Assembly: GCF_900103735.1 (NCBI RefSeq)
Contig: NZ_FMXE01000015.1
Location: forward strand, 1 to 64,000
Source: Algoriphagus alkaliphilus
GTDB lineage: Bacteria; Bacteroidota; Bacteroidia; Cytophagales; Cyclobacteriaceae
Direction of reading: 5' to 3'
DNA length: 64,000 bases
This document shows, piece after piece, positions 25,660 to 35,090 of the stretch. Under the pieces are notes generated by a model. It worked only from the letters and a program-made list of their open reading frames with translations. It had not been told where the DNA came from and did no database searches. The translations under genes and the position numbers were made by a program. Positions within the stretch are counted from its first letter, which is position 1, and each line of letters opens with the position of its first letter.

Positions 25660-26871
25660 TTAGCGTAGTTTCAAAGTGGCTAAAGAAATTACCGCCAGCA
25701 GAATGCCGATGATCCAGAAGCGGGTCACAATCTTCGCCTCAGGTATTCCTTTCTTTTGGTAATGATGGTGAAGTGGAGACATCAAGAAAATCCTGCGTCC
25801 TTCACCGTATTTTTTTCGGGTGTATTTGAAATAGCCCACTTGGAGCATGACACTCACACTTTCGATCAAGAATATTCCACAGGTGATCGGGATCAAAAGC
25901 TCTTTGCGAAGCGTCAAAGCCAAAACCGCAATCACTCCTCCGAGCATCAATGAGCCTGTATCGCCCATGAAAACCTGCGCCGGATAGGCATTGTACCAAA
26001 GGAATCCAATACATGCGCCGATAAAAGCCGCAGAAAAAATCACGAGCTCCCCGGAATTGGGGATGTACATGATGCCGAGGTATTGGGAGAAAATAGCGTT
26101 ACCGCTCAGGTATGCGAAAATCGCAATCGCCAGGCCTATGATTGCGGAAGTTCCTGCAGCCAAACCGTCGATTCCATCGGTGATATTCGCACCGTTAGAA
26201 ACAGCTGTAATGATGAAAATCGCAACCAAAATGTATAGAACCGGAACCATGGACTCTCCCATGAACCCAAGTACACGCTCATAGTCCAACTCGTTGTTTT
26301 TAACAAAAGGAATGGTAGTCCGTAGCGCTTTTACATCCTGAAATGATGGGGTCTCCACAATCCCTTCCTCGATGGAAACCGGAGTGGAAAACTTACGGAT
26401 AACGACATCATCATTATAATAGAGCGTAGCCCCTACGATAATTCCGATTCCGATCTGACCGATGATCTTGAATCGGCCTTTAAGTCCATCTTTGTTTTTG
26501 CGAAATACTTTGATGTAATCATCCAAAAACCCAATCAATCCCAGCCAAACCGTGGAAATCAGTAAAAGAATAATGTAGACATTGTTCAGATTCGCAAACA
26601 GGAGGGTTGGAATCAGGATTGCAGCGATCATCATCAAACCACCCATGGTAGGGGTTCCTTTCTTCTGCGCCTGGCCTTCCAATCCCAAATCACGGACAGT
26701 TTCTCCGATTTGCTTTCTCCGGATCCAGTTGATGATGGCTTCACCAAATGTGATGGTGATGATCAGTGAAAAAACCGCTGCCATACCCGCACGGAACGAG
26801 ATGTAGCGAAACACTCCCGTTCCCGGAATGTCCAATACTCGATCTAAGTAGTCAAAAATGGGGTATAACAT
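25660..26871 (-). CDS. mraY: Phospho-MurNAc-pentapeptide transferase MraY
   Basis: A 403-residue polytopic enzyme that makes lipid I from UDP-MurNAc-pentapeptide and undecaprenyl phosphate. Motifs visible are [12 protein letters not shown] (catalytic Asp pair), [20 protein letters not shown] and [11 protein letters not shown] (His-rich active-site loop). It is about 40 residues longer than the E. coli enzyme because of an insert around residues 155-200, common in Bacteroidota. It is 1 bp after murE. Confidence 0.96.
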   Translation of the reverse strand: MLYPIFDYLDRVLDIPGTGVFRYISFRAGMAAVFSLIITITFGEAIINWIRRKQIGETVRDLGLEGQAQKKGTPTMGGLMMIAAILIPTLLFANLNNVYIILLLISTVWLGLIGFLDDYIKVFRKNKDGLKGRFKIIGQIGIGIIVGATLYYNDDVVIRKFSTPVSIEEGIVETPSFQDVKALRTTIPFVKNNELDYERVLGFMGESMVPVLYILVAIFIITAVSNGANITDGIDGLAAGTSAIIGLAIAIFAYLSGNAIFSQYLGIMYIPNSGELVIFSAAFIGACIGFLWYNAYPAQVFMGDTGSLMLGGVIAVLALTLRKELLIPITCGIFLIESVSVMLQVGYFKYTRKKYGEGRRIFLMSPLHHHYQKKGIPEAKIVTRFWIIGILLAVISLATLKLR

Positions 26872-26872
26872 A

Positions 26873-28336
26873 TCAGTTTCTCGTCAATTGTTCTAGAATC
26901 TCAGTCACGACTTCCGCATCGTCAAAGTGGTATTTTACTCCTTGGATTTCCTGATAATCTTCGTGTCCCTTTCCCGCAATCAGGATGATATCTCCTTTTT
27001 TGGAAAGCATCACGGCTGTTTTGATCGCTTCTCGTCGATCTTCAATAGTCAGGGTTTTTCGGATCTCTGAAAGCCCAACTCCTGCCTGCATTTCCCGAAG
27101 TATCGCCATAGGATCTTCGAAACGGGGATTGTCTGAGGTGAAAATGGCCTTATTGCTTTCGCTTACCGCCAACTTGGCCATAATGGGACGTTTGGTTTTG
27201 TCCCGATTTCCTCCACATCCGACCACGGTGATCAGTTGTTCGTTTCCGGTGCGCACACCGTTGATGGTTTTCAGGACATTGTCCAGCGCATCCGGCGTAT
27301 GGGCATAATCTACAATTGCGATGATCCCGCCGATGGATATTCTGTCAAATCTCCCTTTTGCCCCTCTGATGGCCGACAGCGCACGAAGGACTTCATCCTC
27401 ATCCTCTCCCAAAAGCGAGGCAACACCTAAGGCCCCAAGCAAATTGTAAGCGTTAAATGCTCCGATCATCCGGAACCAGATCTGTTTGCCGTTGATATCC
27501 AGCTCGAGTCCTTCGAGTGTATTCGAAATAATTTTTGCCTTAAAATCTGCTGAAGTCTTCAATGCAAAAGTGCGGTGTGCCGCCTTACAGTTTTGAAGCA
27601 TGACGGAGCCACGTCTGTCATCTCCGTTTACCAGTGCAAAAGCATCCTTCGGAAGCTCATCAAACAGCTTTTTCTTGGCTTTGATGTATTCATCAAAGGT
27701 CCCGTGATAGTCGAGATGGTCGTGGGTGATATTGGTGAAAACAGCTCCTGCGAGCTTTAATCCCGCGATCCGCTCCTGAACAATTGCATGTGAACTTGCC
27801 TCCATGAAGCAATGCGTACAGCCTTCATCTACCATTTTGCGAAGCAAGGCCTGCACACTGACCGCATCCGGTGTAGTATGGGTAGCCGGGATGACTTCCT
27901 CGTTGATCTTATTTTCTACTGTAGAAAGCAATCCCGTGCTGTAGCCCATCGCAACAAACAGCTGATGCAATAGAGTCACGGTAGTGGTTTTTCCGTTGGT
28001 GCCCGTTACTCCGACAACCTTGATTTTTTGCGAAGGATTATCAAAAAAGTTAGAGGCGATGATCCCCAATGCTTTCGCGGAATTCACCACCTGGACATAG
28101 GTTATTCCCTCAGTGATTTCCTCAGGAAGTTTTTCACAGATGATGACAGTTGCCCCTTTTTTTTGGGCAGTGGCAATGAATTCGTGCCCGTCTACCTGAG
28201 TTCCCGCAATAGCAACGAAAGCACTTCTTGCCATCACATTTCTACTGTCAAAGACAATACTGCTCACCCGAATCTCCATGTCTCCAATGGTCGAGGTCAG
28301 TGATACTTTATACAATATGTCCTTGAGTACTTTCAT
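26873..28336 (-). CDS. murE: UDP-MurNAc-tripeptide ligase MurE (meso-DAP type)
   Basis: A 487-residue Mur ligase adding the third residue of the stem. The ATP loop GTNGKTTT is at 112-119. The motif DNPRFEDP is present; DNPR is the signature of ligases that use meso-diaminopimelate rather than lysine, as expected for a Gram-negative. It overlaps ftsI by 4 bp and precedes mraY. murF, murB and ddl are absent from this cluster and must be elsewhere. Confidence 0.95.
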   Translation of the reverse strand: MKVLKDILYKVSLTSTIGDMEIRVSSIVFDSRNVMARSAFVAIAGTQVDGHEFIATAQKKGATVIICEKLPEEITEGITYVQVVNSAKALGIIASNFFDNPSQKIKVVGVTGTNGKTTTVTLLHQLFVAMGYSTGLLSTVENKINEEVIPATHTTPDAVSVQALLRKMVDEGCTHCFMEASSHAIVQERIAGLKLAGAVFTNITHDHLDYHGTFDEYIKAKKKLFDELPKDAFALVNGDDRRGSVMLQNCKAAHRTFALKTSADFKAKIISNTLEGLELDINGKQIWFRMIGAFNAYNLLGALGVASLLGEDEDEVLRALSAIRGAKGRFDRISIGGIIAIVDYAHTPDALDNVLKTINGVRTGNEQLITVVGCGGNRDKTKRPIMAKLAVSESNKAIFTSDNPRFEDPMAILREMQAGVGLSEIRKTLTIEDRREAIKTAVMLSKKGDIILIAGKGHEDYQEIQGVKYHFDDAEVVTEILEQLTRN

Positions 28337-30441
28337 CCTAATACCAAGTTGATTGTTGCATTTGGGCTAAGCTGTGTGCCCGGAGCAAGCGATTGCTCCA
28401 CCACACGACCTTTGCCACTGTAGTTCACCTTAAGCCCCTTATTTTCCAGGACAAAAAGTGCATCTCGGAGTGGCATGCCAGAGACATCCGGCACAGTCGG
28501 CTTTCCAGTCTCATTGATTCTCAAATCAAAATTTTCAGAGATCAGGGAAGCTTTCACCCAATCCTCAGTGCTTGGGCTTTTCACTTTGATACCCAATTCA
28601 TCAAAAATCCCCTGAAGCTCCTCCCCTTTTCCGGCAGTGACATAGGGCATTTTGCTGATTTGATTTTCAGCCTGGAAAATTTTGGATTGATCCACCGGAT
28701 TCAATTCCATGTCCAAAGCATAGATTCGGTCTGCAATTTCTTTGAAAACCGGAGCAGATACATCGCCCCCATATGCAGCAATACCTTTTGGACTATCGAT
28801 CACGATGATCATGCTGTACTTGGGTCGATCAGCAGGAAAATACCCCGCAAAGCTGGTGTAGTAGGTTTCGGTATATTTCCCGTTGACGATTTTCTGGGCT
28901 GTCCCGGTTTTTCCTGCGATTTTATAGTTATCGTTCAGGATGTTTCTTGCTGTGCCTCTCAACACCACCCCTTCCAAAAGCTCCTGAAGATGCTTTATCG
29001 TTTTTTCAGAGGCGATTTGCTTTCTCAAAACCTGAGGCTCAAACTTCTCCATCAATGTATTGCCTCTACCTACTGCTTTTACAAACAGCGGCTTCATCAT
29101 GACTCCGTTATTTGCCACTGCGTTGTAAAGTGCCAAGGTATGGATGGGATTAACCTTGGATTCATATCCTATGGAAATCCACGGAAGCGAGGTCCCGTAC
29201 CAGGTTTTTGACCCCGGCTTTTTGAAAAATGGTTTTCCTTCCCCTGTAAGCTGCAGATCGAATTGCTGGGCAATACCTGCTTTATCCATGTAAGCCATAA
29301 ACTTGGATGGACTGGATCCAAAGTGCATATCTACCAGCTTTGAAATCGCCACATTGGACGATTTTTCGAAGGCTTCCCGAATGGTGATTGTGCCATAACC
29401 GCCATTTTTGGCATCATACATCGTCTGATTGTAGAATCTGTGCGCACCGTTTCCGGTTTCGATTGTCTCATTCAGACTGATTTTGTTTTCTTCCAAAAGC
29501 GCCAACATCGAGACCAACTTGAAAGTCGATCCAGGCTCGGTATTTCCGATATCCCCTACTGCATAATTGTAACTTTCGGAATACCCAAGGCCACTCTTGT
29601 TGCGTTGCAAATTGGACATTGCCTTGATGTGGCCTGTCTTTACTTCCATCACAATCACGGAGCCAAAAGCTGCATTTCGGTCAGTCAGTTGTCTCCTCAG
29701 CGCAGTCTCCGCTACATCCTGAATGTTTACATCCAGGGTGGTGAACACATCTAGGCCATTGTCAGGCTTAATGTCTTCCGCATCAAAAACAGGCTTCCAA
29801 ATTCCTCCCGCCAGTCTTTGAAACAAGGCTTTTCCGTCTTTTCCTTTGAGGTAATTATTGAAGCTGTATTCGATTCCTGCACCGTAATCGTCTTCATTCA
29901 AAAAGCCGACAGTTCGGCTTGCCAATGAATTAAAAGGTCTGTATCGCTTTTCTACTTTTTCGAAAATCACTCCACCACCCAATCGGCCTTCTCTGAAAAT
30001 CGGCCATGCGGTCATTTTTTGCATATCCTGATAGCCAATCTGCTTTCTGTTGAGAATTAGGTAGCGCTTTTTGTCCCCTCGCGCATCTTGAATCATCCGC
30101 TTGTATGCGGTTGCAGACTTGTCTTTATAGTAGGCGGATAATTTTCTTGATAGGGAATCGATGCCTGCTTTGAATCGGGCATCTTTTGCCATCGTCGGGT
30201 CTATCGCTACCCGATAAAAGGGTAAGCTGGTAGCCAAGAGGCTCCCGTCTGTGGCATAAATGTTTCCCCGTGTGGCTGGCACTTCCCGGTATTGGAAGTT
30301 GACTTGCTCGGCTTTTGCCCTCCATTTCTCTCCCTCCCTTACCTGCACCACGGCGATCTTGTATGGGATCGCGCAGGCAGCCAAAGCAACCAGGATGAAA
30401 ATCACCCTCACTCGGAGCACTATGGAGCGTTTTATATTCAC
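28333..30441 (-). CDS. ftsI: Septal transpeptidase FtsI/PBP3 with PASTA domain
   Basis: A 702-residue class B penicillin-binding protein that cross-links septal peptidoglycan. It has one N-terminal membrane anchor (about 8-26), a dimerisation domain and a transpeptidase domain. The latter carries the active Ser in EPGSTFKLVS (SxxK), SSN (SxN) and GKTGTAQ (KTG). A C-terminal PASTA domain (VPDVSGMPLRDALFVLENKG) ends the protein. It overlaps the ftsL-like gene and murE by 4 bp each. Confidence 0.95.
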   Translation of the reverse strand: MNIKRSIVLRVRVIFILVALAACAIPYKIAVVQVREGEKWRAKAEQVNFQYREVPATRGNIYATDGSLLATSLPFYRVAIDPTMAKDARFKAGIDSLSRKLSAYYKDKSATAYKRMIQDARGDKKRYLILNRKQIGYQDMQKMTAWPIFREGRLGGGVIFEKVEKRYRPFNSLASRTVGFLNEDDYGAGIEYSFNNYLKGKDGKALFQRLAGGIWKPVFDAEDIKPDNGLDVFTTLDVNIQDVAETALRRQLTDRNAAFGSVIVMEVKTGHIKAMSNLQRNKSGLGYSESYNYAVGDIGNTEPGSTFKLVSMLALLEENKISLNETIETGNGAHRFYNQTMYDAKNGGYGTITIREAFEKSSNVAISKLVDMHFGSSPSKFMAYMDKAGIAQQFDLQLTGEGKPFFKKPGSKTWYGTSLPWISIGYESKVNPIHTLALYNAVANNGVMMKPLFVKAVGRGNTLMEKFEPQVLRKQIASEKTIKHLQELLEGVVLRGTARNILNDNYKIAGKTGTAQKIVNGKYTETYYTSFAGYFPADRPKYSMIIVIDSPKGIAAYGGDVSAPVFKEIADRIYALDMELNPVDQSKIFQAENQISKMPYVTAGKGEELQGIFDELGIKVKSPSTEDWVKASLISENFDLRINETGKPTVPDVSGMPLRDALFVLENKGLKVNYSGKGRVVEQSLAPGTQLSPNATINLVLG

Positions 30442-30824
30442 TTTTTTACCTCGATTTTGATCGGTGGTTGATTCAATTCATAAATTTCAAGCTTAGCCAC
30501 TCGCTTAGCCACTTCTGACTGCATGCTGCTTTGCATATATTCTGCCTCCAGCGTGGTGACATCAGCCCGAAGGTCTTCTACTTCCTGCTGGGCTTTTTCG
30601 ATTTTCCGAACCATACTTTCAGCTCTATGATTGCTGAAAATGTAGATCAGCGCAAGCAATACCAGAAAACCCACAGGAGGTACAAGCTGTACAGGTACCC
30701 CTTCTCCTAGGATCCCTTTAACGTCCAACTTATCTTCCATCCAAGTGAAAATCGTCTTCCCCGGGCCTGCTTTTTTTGGAGCATTCCCAGCCTTTAGTTT
30801 CTTCTTAAAGGTATTCTGACTCAT
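30438..30824 (-). CDS. ftsL: FtsL-like cell division protein
   Basis: A 128-residue bitopic protein with a basic cytoplasmic N-terminus (KKKLKAGNAPKKAG), one membrane span around residues 53-66 and a coiled coil after it (ESMVRKIEKAQQEVEDL onwards). This is the size, topology and position (between rsmH and ftsI) of the Bacteroidota FtsL-like protein. FtsL holds FtsQ/FtsB and activates FtsWI. The sequence is poorly conserved, so the name rests on synteny and topology. Confidence 0.8.
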   Translation of the reverse strand: MSQNTFKKKLKAGNAPKKAGPGKTIFTWMEDKLDVKGILGEGVPVQLVPPVGFLVLLALIYIFSNHRAESMVRKIEKAQQEVEDLRADVTTLEAEYMQSSMQSEVAKRVAKLEIYELNQPPIKIEVKK

Positions 30825-31732
30825 TTCCCTGTCTTTTTCGCTATTCTCAATTTGGCACTCCTTGCTCTTGGATTTGCGGCTACTTCTGCCTCGTCTGCTA
30901 CGACTGATCCCCTACTAACCGGCTCCAGGGGCCTGATGAGATTTCCGTAAAAATCCTTCTCTACCTCTCCTTGGAATTTGCCTTTGGCAATCAGGTTTTT
31001 GACGAGCCTGTCTTCCAGACTGTGATAGCTCATCACTACCAGCCTGCCCTCAGGCTTCAGTAGCACCACTGCGCTAAGCAACATTTCCTCCAAAGCCCCC
31101 ATTTCATCGTTGACTTCAATCCTTAAGGCCTGAAAAACCTGTGCGTAATATTTGAAGTCTTTGCCACGGGGAGCATATTTTTTCAGAAAAGCAGTAAATC
31201 CTTCCGTCGTTTCAAAAGGTGTCTGGACTCGTTCGGACACGATAGCCTGCGCCAAAGTTTTTGCGTTTTTTACTTCTCCATAGATTCCCAGAATCTTGTG
31301 AAGCTTTCCTTCATCGTAGGTATTCAAAACCTCCTTGGCACTCAGATCAGCGGATTGATTCATTCGCATATCGAGTTCGCCACTGAATCTGGTCGAAAAA
31401 CCGCGTCCCGGCACATCTATCTGATGCGAGGAGATCCCCAAGTCAGCGAGTATTCCGTCGACTTTCTTTACCCCGTACAGCCTCAAGTATCTTTTAATAT
31501 CCCGGAAATTGGCCTGCACAAAAGTGAACCGCTCATCCTGTGGCGCATTGGCCAATGCATCAATGTCTTGGTCAAATCCATAAAGATGACCTTTGTCCAA
31601 TTGCTTCAGGATTTCTCGAGAATGCCCTCCGCCTCCAAATGTCACATCGACATAGATCCCGTTAGGGTCAATAGCCAAGCCTTCAGTGCATTGGGCGAGC
31701 ATCACTGGGATATGATAATTAGCGGATGTCAT
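30821..31732 (-). CDS. rsmH: 16S rRNA m4C1402 methyltransferase RsmH (MraW)
   Basis: A 303-residue SAM-dependent methyltransferase that modifies N4 of C1402 in 16S rRNA. The SAM loop DVTFGGGGHSREIL lies near residue 30 and the MSYHSLEDRLVK motif is further on. The C-terminus is rich in Arg and Lys (NPRARSAKLRIAKK), as usual. It is the second gene of the dcw operon, 4 bp after mraZ. Confidence 0.96.
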   Translation of the reverse strand: MTSANYHIPVMLAQCTEGLAIDPNGIYVDVTFGGGGHSREILKQLDKGHLYGFDQDIDALANAPQDERFTFVQANFRDIKRYLRLYGVKKVDGILADLGISSHQIDVPGRGFSTRFSGELDMRMNQSADLSAKEVLNTYDEGKLHKILGIYGEVKNAKTLAQAIVSERVQTPFETTEGFTAFLKKYAPRGKDFKYYAQVFQALRIEVNDEMGALEEMLLSAVVLLKPEGRLVVMSYHSLEDRLVKNLIAKGKFQGEVEKDFYGNLIRPLEPVSRGSVVADEAEVAANPRARSAKLRIAKKTGK

Positions 31733-31736
31733 AGCT

Positions 31737-32171
31737 TCAGAAGAGATATTTTTCCATCTGTTGTGACATTTCGATATCGTCTTCGATTACAAAGTCCTTA
31801 TACCGATCCGCACTCCACATTTCAATTTTGCTACCCACTCCAACCAGAATCACATCCTTATCGAGACCTGCGTACTCCTGAAAGGCTTTTGGAATCAAAA
31901 AGCGACCAGCGCTGTCCAGTTCTACCTCAGTGATACGAGTGAAAAAAGATCGCTTCAATCTGCGAGTCTCTTCATTGTGATCCGAAAGCGCATTTACCTG
32001 ACTTTCCAGTTTTCGAAACTCAACCATCGGATAGAGTTTAAGACATTTGTCAGCTGCCATTTGAAGCATAAGCGCACTCCCATTGGCCTCCGGTATTGCC
32101 CCCTTTATTTTGGAAGGCAAAACCAGACGTCCTTTGGGATCCAGCTTACAATCATATCGACAATTGAACAT
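31737..32171 (-). CDS. mraZ: Transcriptional regulator MraZ
   Basis: A 144-residue protein with two SpoVT-AbrB-like repeats, marked by DPKGRLVLPSK in the first half and DSAGRFLIPKAF in the second (the DxxGR signature). MraZ represses the dcw operon by binding short direct repeats before its own gene. Just such an array is present at 32226-32265. This gene opens the 15.5-kb operon ending with ftsZ. Confidence 0.95.
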   Translation of the reverse strand: MFNCRYDCKLDPKGRLVLPSKIKGAIPEANGSALMLQMAADKCLKLYPMVEFRKLESQVNALSDHNEETRRLKRSFFTRITEVELDSAGRFLIPKAFQEYAGLDKDVILVGVGSKIEMWSADRYKDFVIEDDIEMSQQMEKYLF

Positions 32172-32208
32172 ATCCTGACTCTTCTATTTGATGAGTTTTA
32201 AGTAAAAA

Positions 32209-32216
32209 CAAAAGTA
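32209..32216 (-). promoter_or_regulatory. Probable mraZ promoter -7 box (TACTTTTG)
   Basis: On the minus strand the octamer TACTTTTG fits the Bacteroidota primary sigma -7 consensus TAnnTTTG. It is 38 bp before the mraZ ATG. The -33 position would fall inside the MraZ box array, consistent with repression by occlusion. No clear TTG at -33 is seen. Confidence 0.5.
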
Positions 32217-32225
32217 GCAAAATGA

Positions 32226-32265
32226 ACTTCACATTCTACCACTTTCCCCCACTTTTTACCACTTT
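32226..32265 (-). promoter_or_regulatory. MraZ-binding array: four 10-bp boxes before mraZ
   Basis: Read on the minus strand there are four consecutive 10-mers: AAAGTGGTAA, AAAGTGGGGG, AAAGTGGTAG and AATGTGAAGT. Three share AAAGTGG exactly. Known MraZ operators in other bacteria are direct repeats with a GTG or TGGG core spaced 10 bp apart. The array directly precedes the -7 box of the mraZ promoter, so autoregulation of the whole dcw operon is likely. Confidence 0.75.
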
Positions 32266-32526
32266 GAATTAAAAGTAGACAAAAGTTTCATCCAAGCCAA
32301 TGTTTTTTCAAAAAAATCGAAGAAATTTTTATTGATAGTCAAGGCGTTAAGCTCCTCCACAAAGTGTCCCTAAAACCCCCATATTCAAGTAAAAAAGGCC
32401 GTTTTACGGCAATAAGAGCATCTCAAAAAAGGAATTGACTTCAGAGATTTCAATTAAGTGGGTGAATTTCCCATAAATTTCATTGAGAAATCAAAAAGTG
32501 GGCGAATTCCCAGGCGAAAAAATAAA
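32266..32526. other. Intergenic region upstream of mraZ with a direct repeat
   Basis: No gene is seen here. Two near-identical segments, AAGTGGGTGAATTTCCCA (32456-32473) and AAGTGGGCGAATTCCCA (32496-32512), are repeated 40 bp apart. They contain AAGTGGG, resembling the MraZ boxes on the other strand, and each is itself partly palindromic. This could be a distal regulatory site or a chance repeat. Confidence 0.4.
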
Positions 32527-32553
32527 AAAGACCTGCCCAAAGGACAGGTCTTT
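32527..32553 (-). terminator. Rho-independent terminator after the M56 gene
   Basis: AAAGACCTGCCC (32527-32538) pairs with GGACAGGTCTTT (32542-32553), a 12-bp stem with one mismatch and a 3-nt loop. On the minus strand it is followed by a T-rich tract, 25 bp beyond the stop of the M56 gene. Confidence 0.85.
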
Positions 32554-32577
32554 ATCTAAGCATTAACACACAATTAA

Positions 32578-34608
32578 TTATTTATTGTCATCTTTTTTGA
32601 GTTCTTGTTGTATCAGTTTTTGAAATTCCTGAAGCTTGGCCTGATGCTCCTTTTGCCATATTTCCATCTTTCGTTGGAACTCCTCCATTTTTGGTTTTTG
32701 AGCGGCTTCCCATTCTTTCATTTTTAGTTCGAGATCCATCATTTTGGGCTTATTGGCTTTATGCCATTCGTTCATCTTGGCCTCAAATTCTTTCAACTTA
32801 GGCTCGTGTGCAGCTTGCCACGCTGCCATCTTCTGTTCGAATTCCTTCATCCTAGGGCCATTTGCTGCCTCCCATTCTTTCATTTTGATTTCAAATTCTT
32901 TGAGTTTGGGCTGAAATTCCTTTTCAAATTTGGCAGCCCATTCTTCTGAATTTTTCTCCCATTCTTTGGCGGCGATTTCTGCCTTTTTTGCCCATTCCTT
33001 GGCCCACTTTTCTTTTTCCGCTTTGCTCATTTTCGTAGTGTCAGTACCAAAGACATGAGGAGCAAAATGTTCAGCGAATGGAAAACCAAAGTCTGCATCC
33101 ATGGCAGGCATGGACGGCATTACGAAATCCATGGCCGGCATTGGAAATGCAGCCATATCCAATGGAGGAATCGGAGGAAAAGTAGCCATCACAGGCATGC
33201 TAGCCCCAAAGTCAAAGGCAGGAATCGGGGCCATGGCCATATCTACCGGAAACACGGGCGCCATCGGCAAATCCAAATGAGGCATGTTTTCAGCATTGAA
33301 AGCCTTGAATCTTTCCAAGGACGATTTGGCATTGGGGCTAAGCACGACAGTATCCCCTCCTGAAATCAACAGATCTCCGACGATCTGATATCTATTTCCA
33401 TTGTCATCAGTGATTACCATGCGATTCTTTTCGATGCCTGACTTAGGGGCAGGAGATTTCGGCTCGGATGAATTTCTGATCGTATCCTGCGCATCTGGGG
33501 CCGGAAACGTCGGTTCAATAGCTACAATCGGGGCTTTGGGAGCCACCAGGCTAGTTTGCTTTGGAGCGTCCTGTTGGGCACTTGCCATCAGTCCGACGCT
33601 GAGAAATAAGGTAAGTAACATAGGGATAGAAATAATAGGGTTTTGAGGATAGTTTTGAGCGGGATAACCTAGTATCCGCTTGATTCGCTGAAGTGTTGGA
33701 TTTCTTTTTTTGCCTGCGGCAAGTGCCAACTCGGGTGGATTTTGCTGTGCAAAATTGATGACTTCCGCCAAGCTGGTTGCTAGATTTTTGGGATCAATTC
33801 CAGATTTCAAGACTAGGTCATCTGCGGCATTTTCACGGAGTTCTTTTACAGTATTGTTGATCCACCAATAACAAGGATGAAAGAAGAACAAGACTTCCAT
33901 GACCGAAAGAAGCAAGTTGGCGAGGTAATCATTGCGCTTCACATGCGCCAATTCATGTGCAATAATTGCTTCGAGCTGGGCAGGTGAAAGCTGAAACAGC
34001 AATCCTGCAGGGAGCAGAATAATAGGTTTGAAAGTTCCAAAGGTGAGGGGAGAAATACACACTGAGCTAATTTTCAGTTGGACCGCTCTACTCACACCCA
34101 TTTTGTTTGCTAAACGGTAAGCAACCCGTTGAATCTGAAAATCAACCACCGAAGAAGAGGATTTTCTTAAACTCCGTATTTCTGAGAAACTATTGACAAG
34201 TCTGAAAAGAAATAAAAGCACTCCTAAAAACCAGAAGTTAACCAGCAAGAATATGTTTTGCTCAATCCCATCAGTAGCCAGCCGGATTCCTGACTCAAAC
34301 TTCGATTCACTCAAAAGTATTGCCGAATTACCGAAGAAGATCTGAAGATCCCCACTCGCTGCTATATGTGTGGCAACGCTGGGCTGTGCCTCATATTGAT
34401 ATGCGAATGTCAGCATTGAAACTACAAACGCTAAGGCCAAAGCCCCTACCGCAAGTCCATACTTAGTGGAAGGTTTTGCCCGGTGAGCAATTTTCAACAA
34501 AATCCAAAGAGCTGCCGCAATTAAAATGAGCTGCCAAACGGAATGCACCAAAGTCCATCCCAAGGCATTCAGCAGATTTTCTGATATCCAGTCATTTAAA
34601 AGTCTCAT
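32578..34608 (-). CDS. BlaR1-like M56 metallopeptidase with long repeat tail
   Basis: The 676-residue product has four membrane spans in the first 330 residues and the zinc protease motif HELAH at 218-222, as in BlaR1/MecR1 sensors. There is no penicillin-binding sensor domain. Instead the C-terminal half holds a Met/Pro-rich segment (about 435-500, e.g. PPIPPLDMAAFPMPAMDF) followed by at least five 18-residue repeats of the form PKxKEFExKMxxWxxAxx, a charged helical tail. With the BlaI repressor gene 2 bp upstream it forms a sense-and-cleave regulatory pair. The stimulus is unknown; the repeat tail is expected to be the extracytoplasmic or regulatory part. Confidence 0.85.
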   Translation of the reverse strand: MRLLNDWISENLLNALGWTLVHSVWQLILIAAALWILLKIAHRAKPSTKYGLAVGALALAFVVSMLTFAYQYEAQPSVATHIAASGDLQIFFGNSAILLSESKFESGIRLATDGIEQNIFLLVNFWFLGVLLFLFRLVNSFSEIRSLRKSSSSVVDFQIQRVAYRLANKMGVSRAVQLKISSVCISPLTFGTFKPIILLPAGLLFQLSPAQLEAIIAHELAHVKRNDYLANLLLSVMEVLFFFHPCYWWINNTVKELRENAADDLVLKSGIDPKNLATSLAEVINFAQQNPPELALAAGKKRNPTLQRIKRILGYPAQNYPQNPIISIPMLLTLFLSVGLMASAQQDAPKQTSLVAPKAPIVAIEPTFPAPDAQDTIRNSSEPKSPAPKSGIEKNRMVITDDNGNRYQIVGDLLISGGDTVVLSPNAKSSLERFKAFNAENMPHLDLPMAPVFPVDMAMAPIPAFDFGASMPVMATFPPIPPLDMAAFPMPAMDFVMPSMPAMDADFGFPFAEHFAPHVFGTDTTKMSKAEKEKWAKEWAKKAEIAAKEWEKNSEEWAAKFEKEFQPKLKEFEIKMKEWEAANGPRMKEFEQKMAAWQAAHEPKLKEFEAKMNEWHKANKPKMMDLELKMKEWEAAQKPKMEEFQRKMEIWQKEHQAKLQEFQKLIQQELKKDDNK

Positions 34609-34610
34609 TG

Positions 34611-34979
34611 TTAACTGTTTTCAAGTTGATCGAGAAATGCTCTGATTTCATCAATTTCATCCTTGGAAGGATTGTCCTGCCCCAAGGCTTGCATGACCAA
34701 TGCCTTTGATGAACCTCCGAAGGCAGTGCTCATCAAGCTTTTCAAAAGGGAATTTTGTGTTTCCTGTTGATTGGTTTTAGGCCGGTAAATATGCGATCTG
34801 TTTTCTTCATCCCGGGTTACCATTCCTTTGGCATACATGATCTGCATGGTCTTCAGGGTGGTGGTGTAGCCCGTATCCTTAGTCTCCGCCAATCGCTCAT
34901 GGATTTGGCGCACACTGGCTTCTTTCATTTCCCAGAGTAGGGACAAAATTTCCAATTCTGATTCAGTTGGTTTATTCAT
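34611..34979 (-). CDS. BlaI/MecI/CopY-family repressor
   Basis: A 122-residue winged-helix repressor (PTESELEILSLLWEMKEASV, then TTLKTMQIMYAKGMVTRDE). The family binds paired palindromes as dimers and is inactivated when its partner protease cuts it. The start is set at ATG 34979. A longer frame reaches 35036 but would run across the operator region. Three palindromes of TACGA-N6-TCGTA type lie directly upstream. The M56 protease follows by 2 bp, so the operon is self-regulated. Confidence 0.9.
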   Translation of the reverse strand: MNKPTESELEILSLLWEMKEASVRQIHERLAETKDTGYTTTLKTMQIMYAKGMVTRDEENRSHIYRPKTNQQETQNSLLKSLMSTAFGGSSKALVMQALGQDNPSKDEIDEIRAFLDQLENS

Positions 34980-34988
34980 AAGATCGTC

Positions 34989-35059
34989 TACGATTACTTT
35001 CGTACCAAAGATATACGAAGGAATTCGTATTTTCAAAAATAGGTACGATTTTTATCGTA
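34989..35059. promoter_or_regulatory. Three TACGA-N6-TCGTA operators before the BlaI gene
   Basis: Three 16-bp sites are seen: TACGATTACTTTCGTA (34989-35004, one mismatch), TACGAAGGAATTCGTA (35014-35029, perfect) and TACGATTTTTATCGTA (35044-35059, perfect). Centres are 25 and 30 bp apart. BlaI-type repressors bind TACA/TGTA dyads; here the dyad is TACGA/TCGTA. The sites fill the space between the BlaI start and the SDR gene at 35091, so they probably cover the operon promoter. Confidence 0.8.
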
Positions 35060-35090
35060 TTAAAAAATGTTAAGGCTTTTTTCCAGCTAA

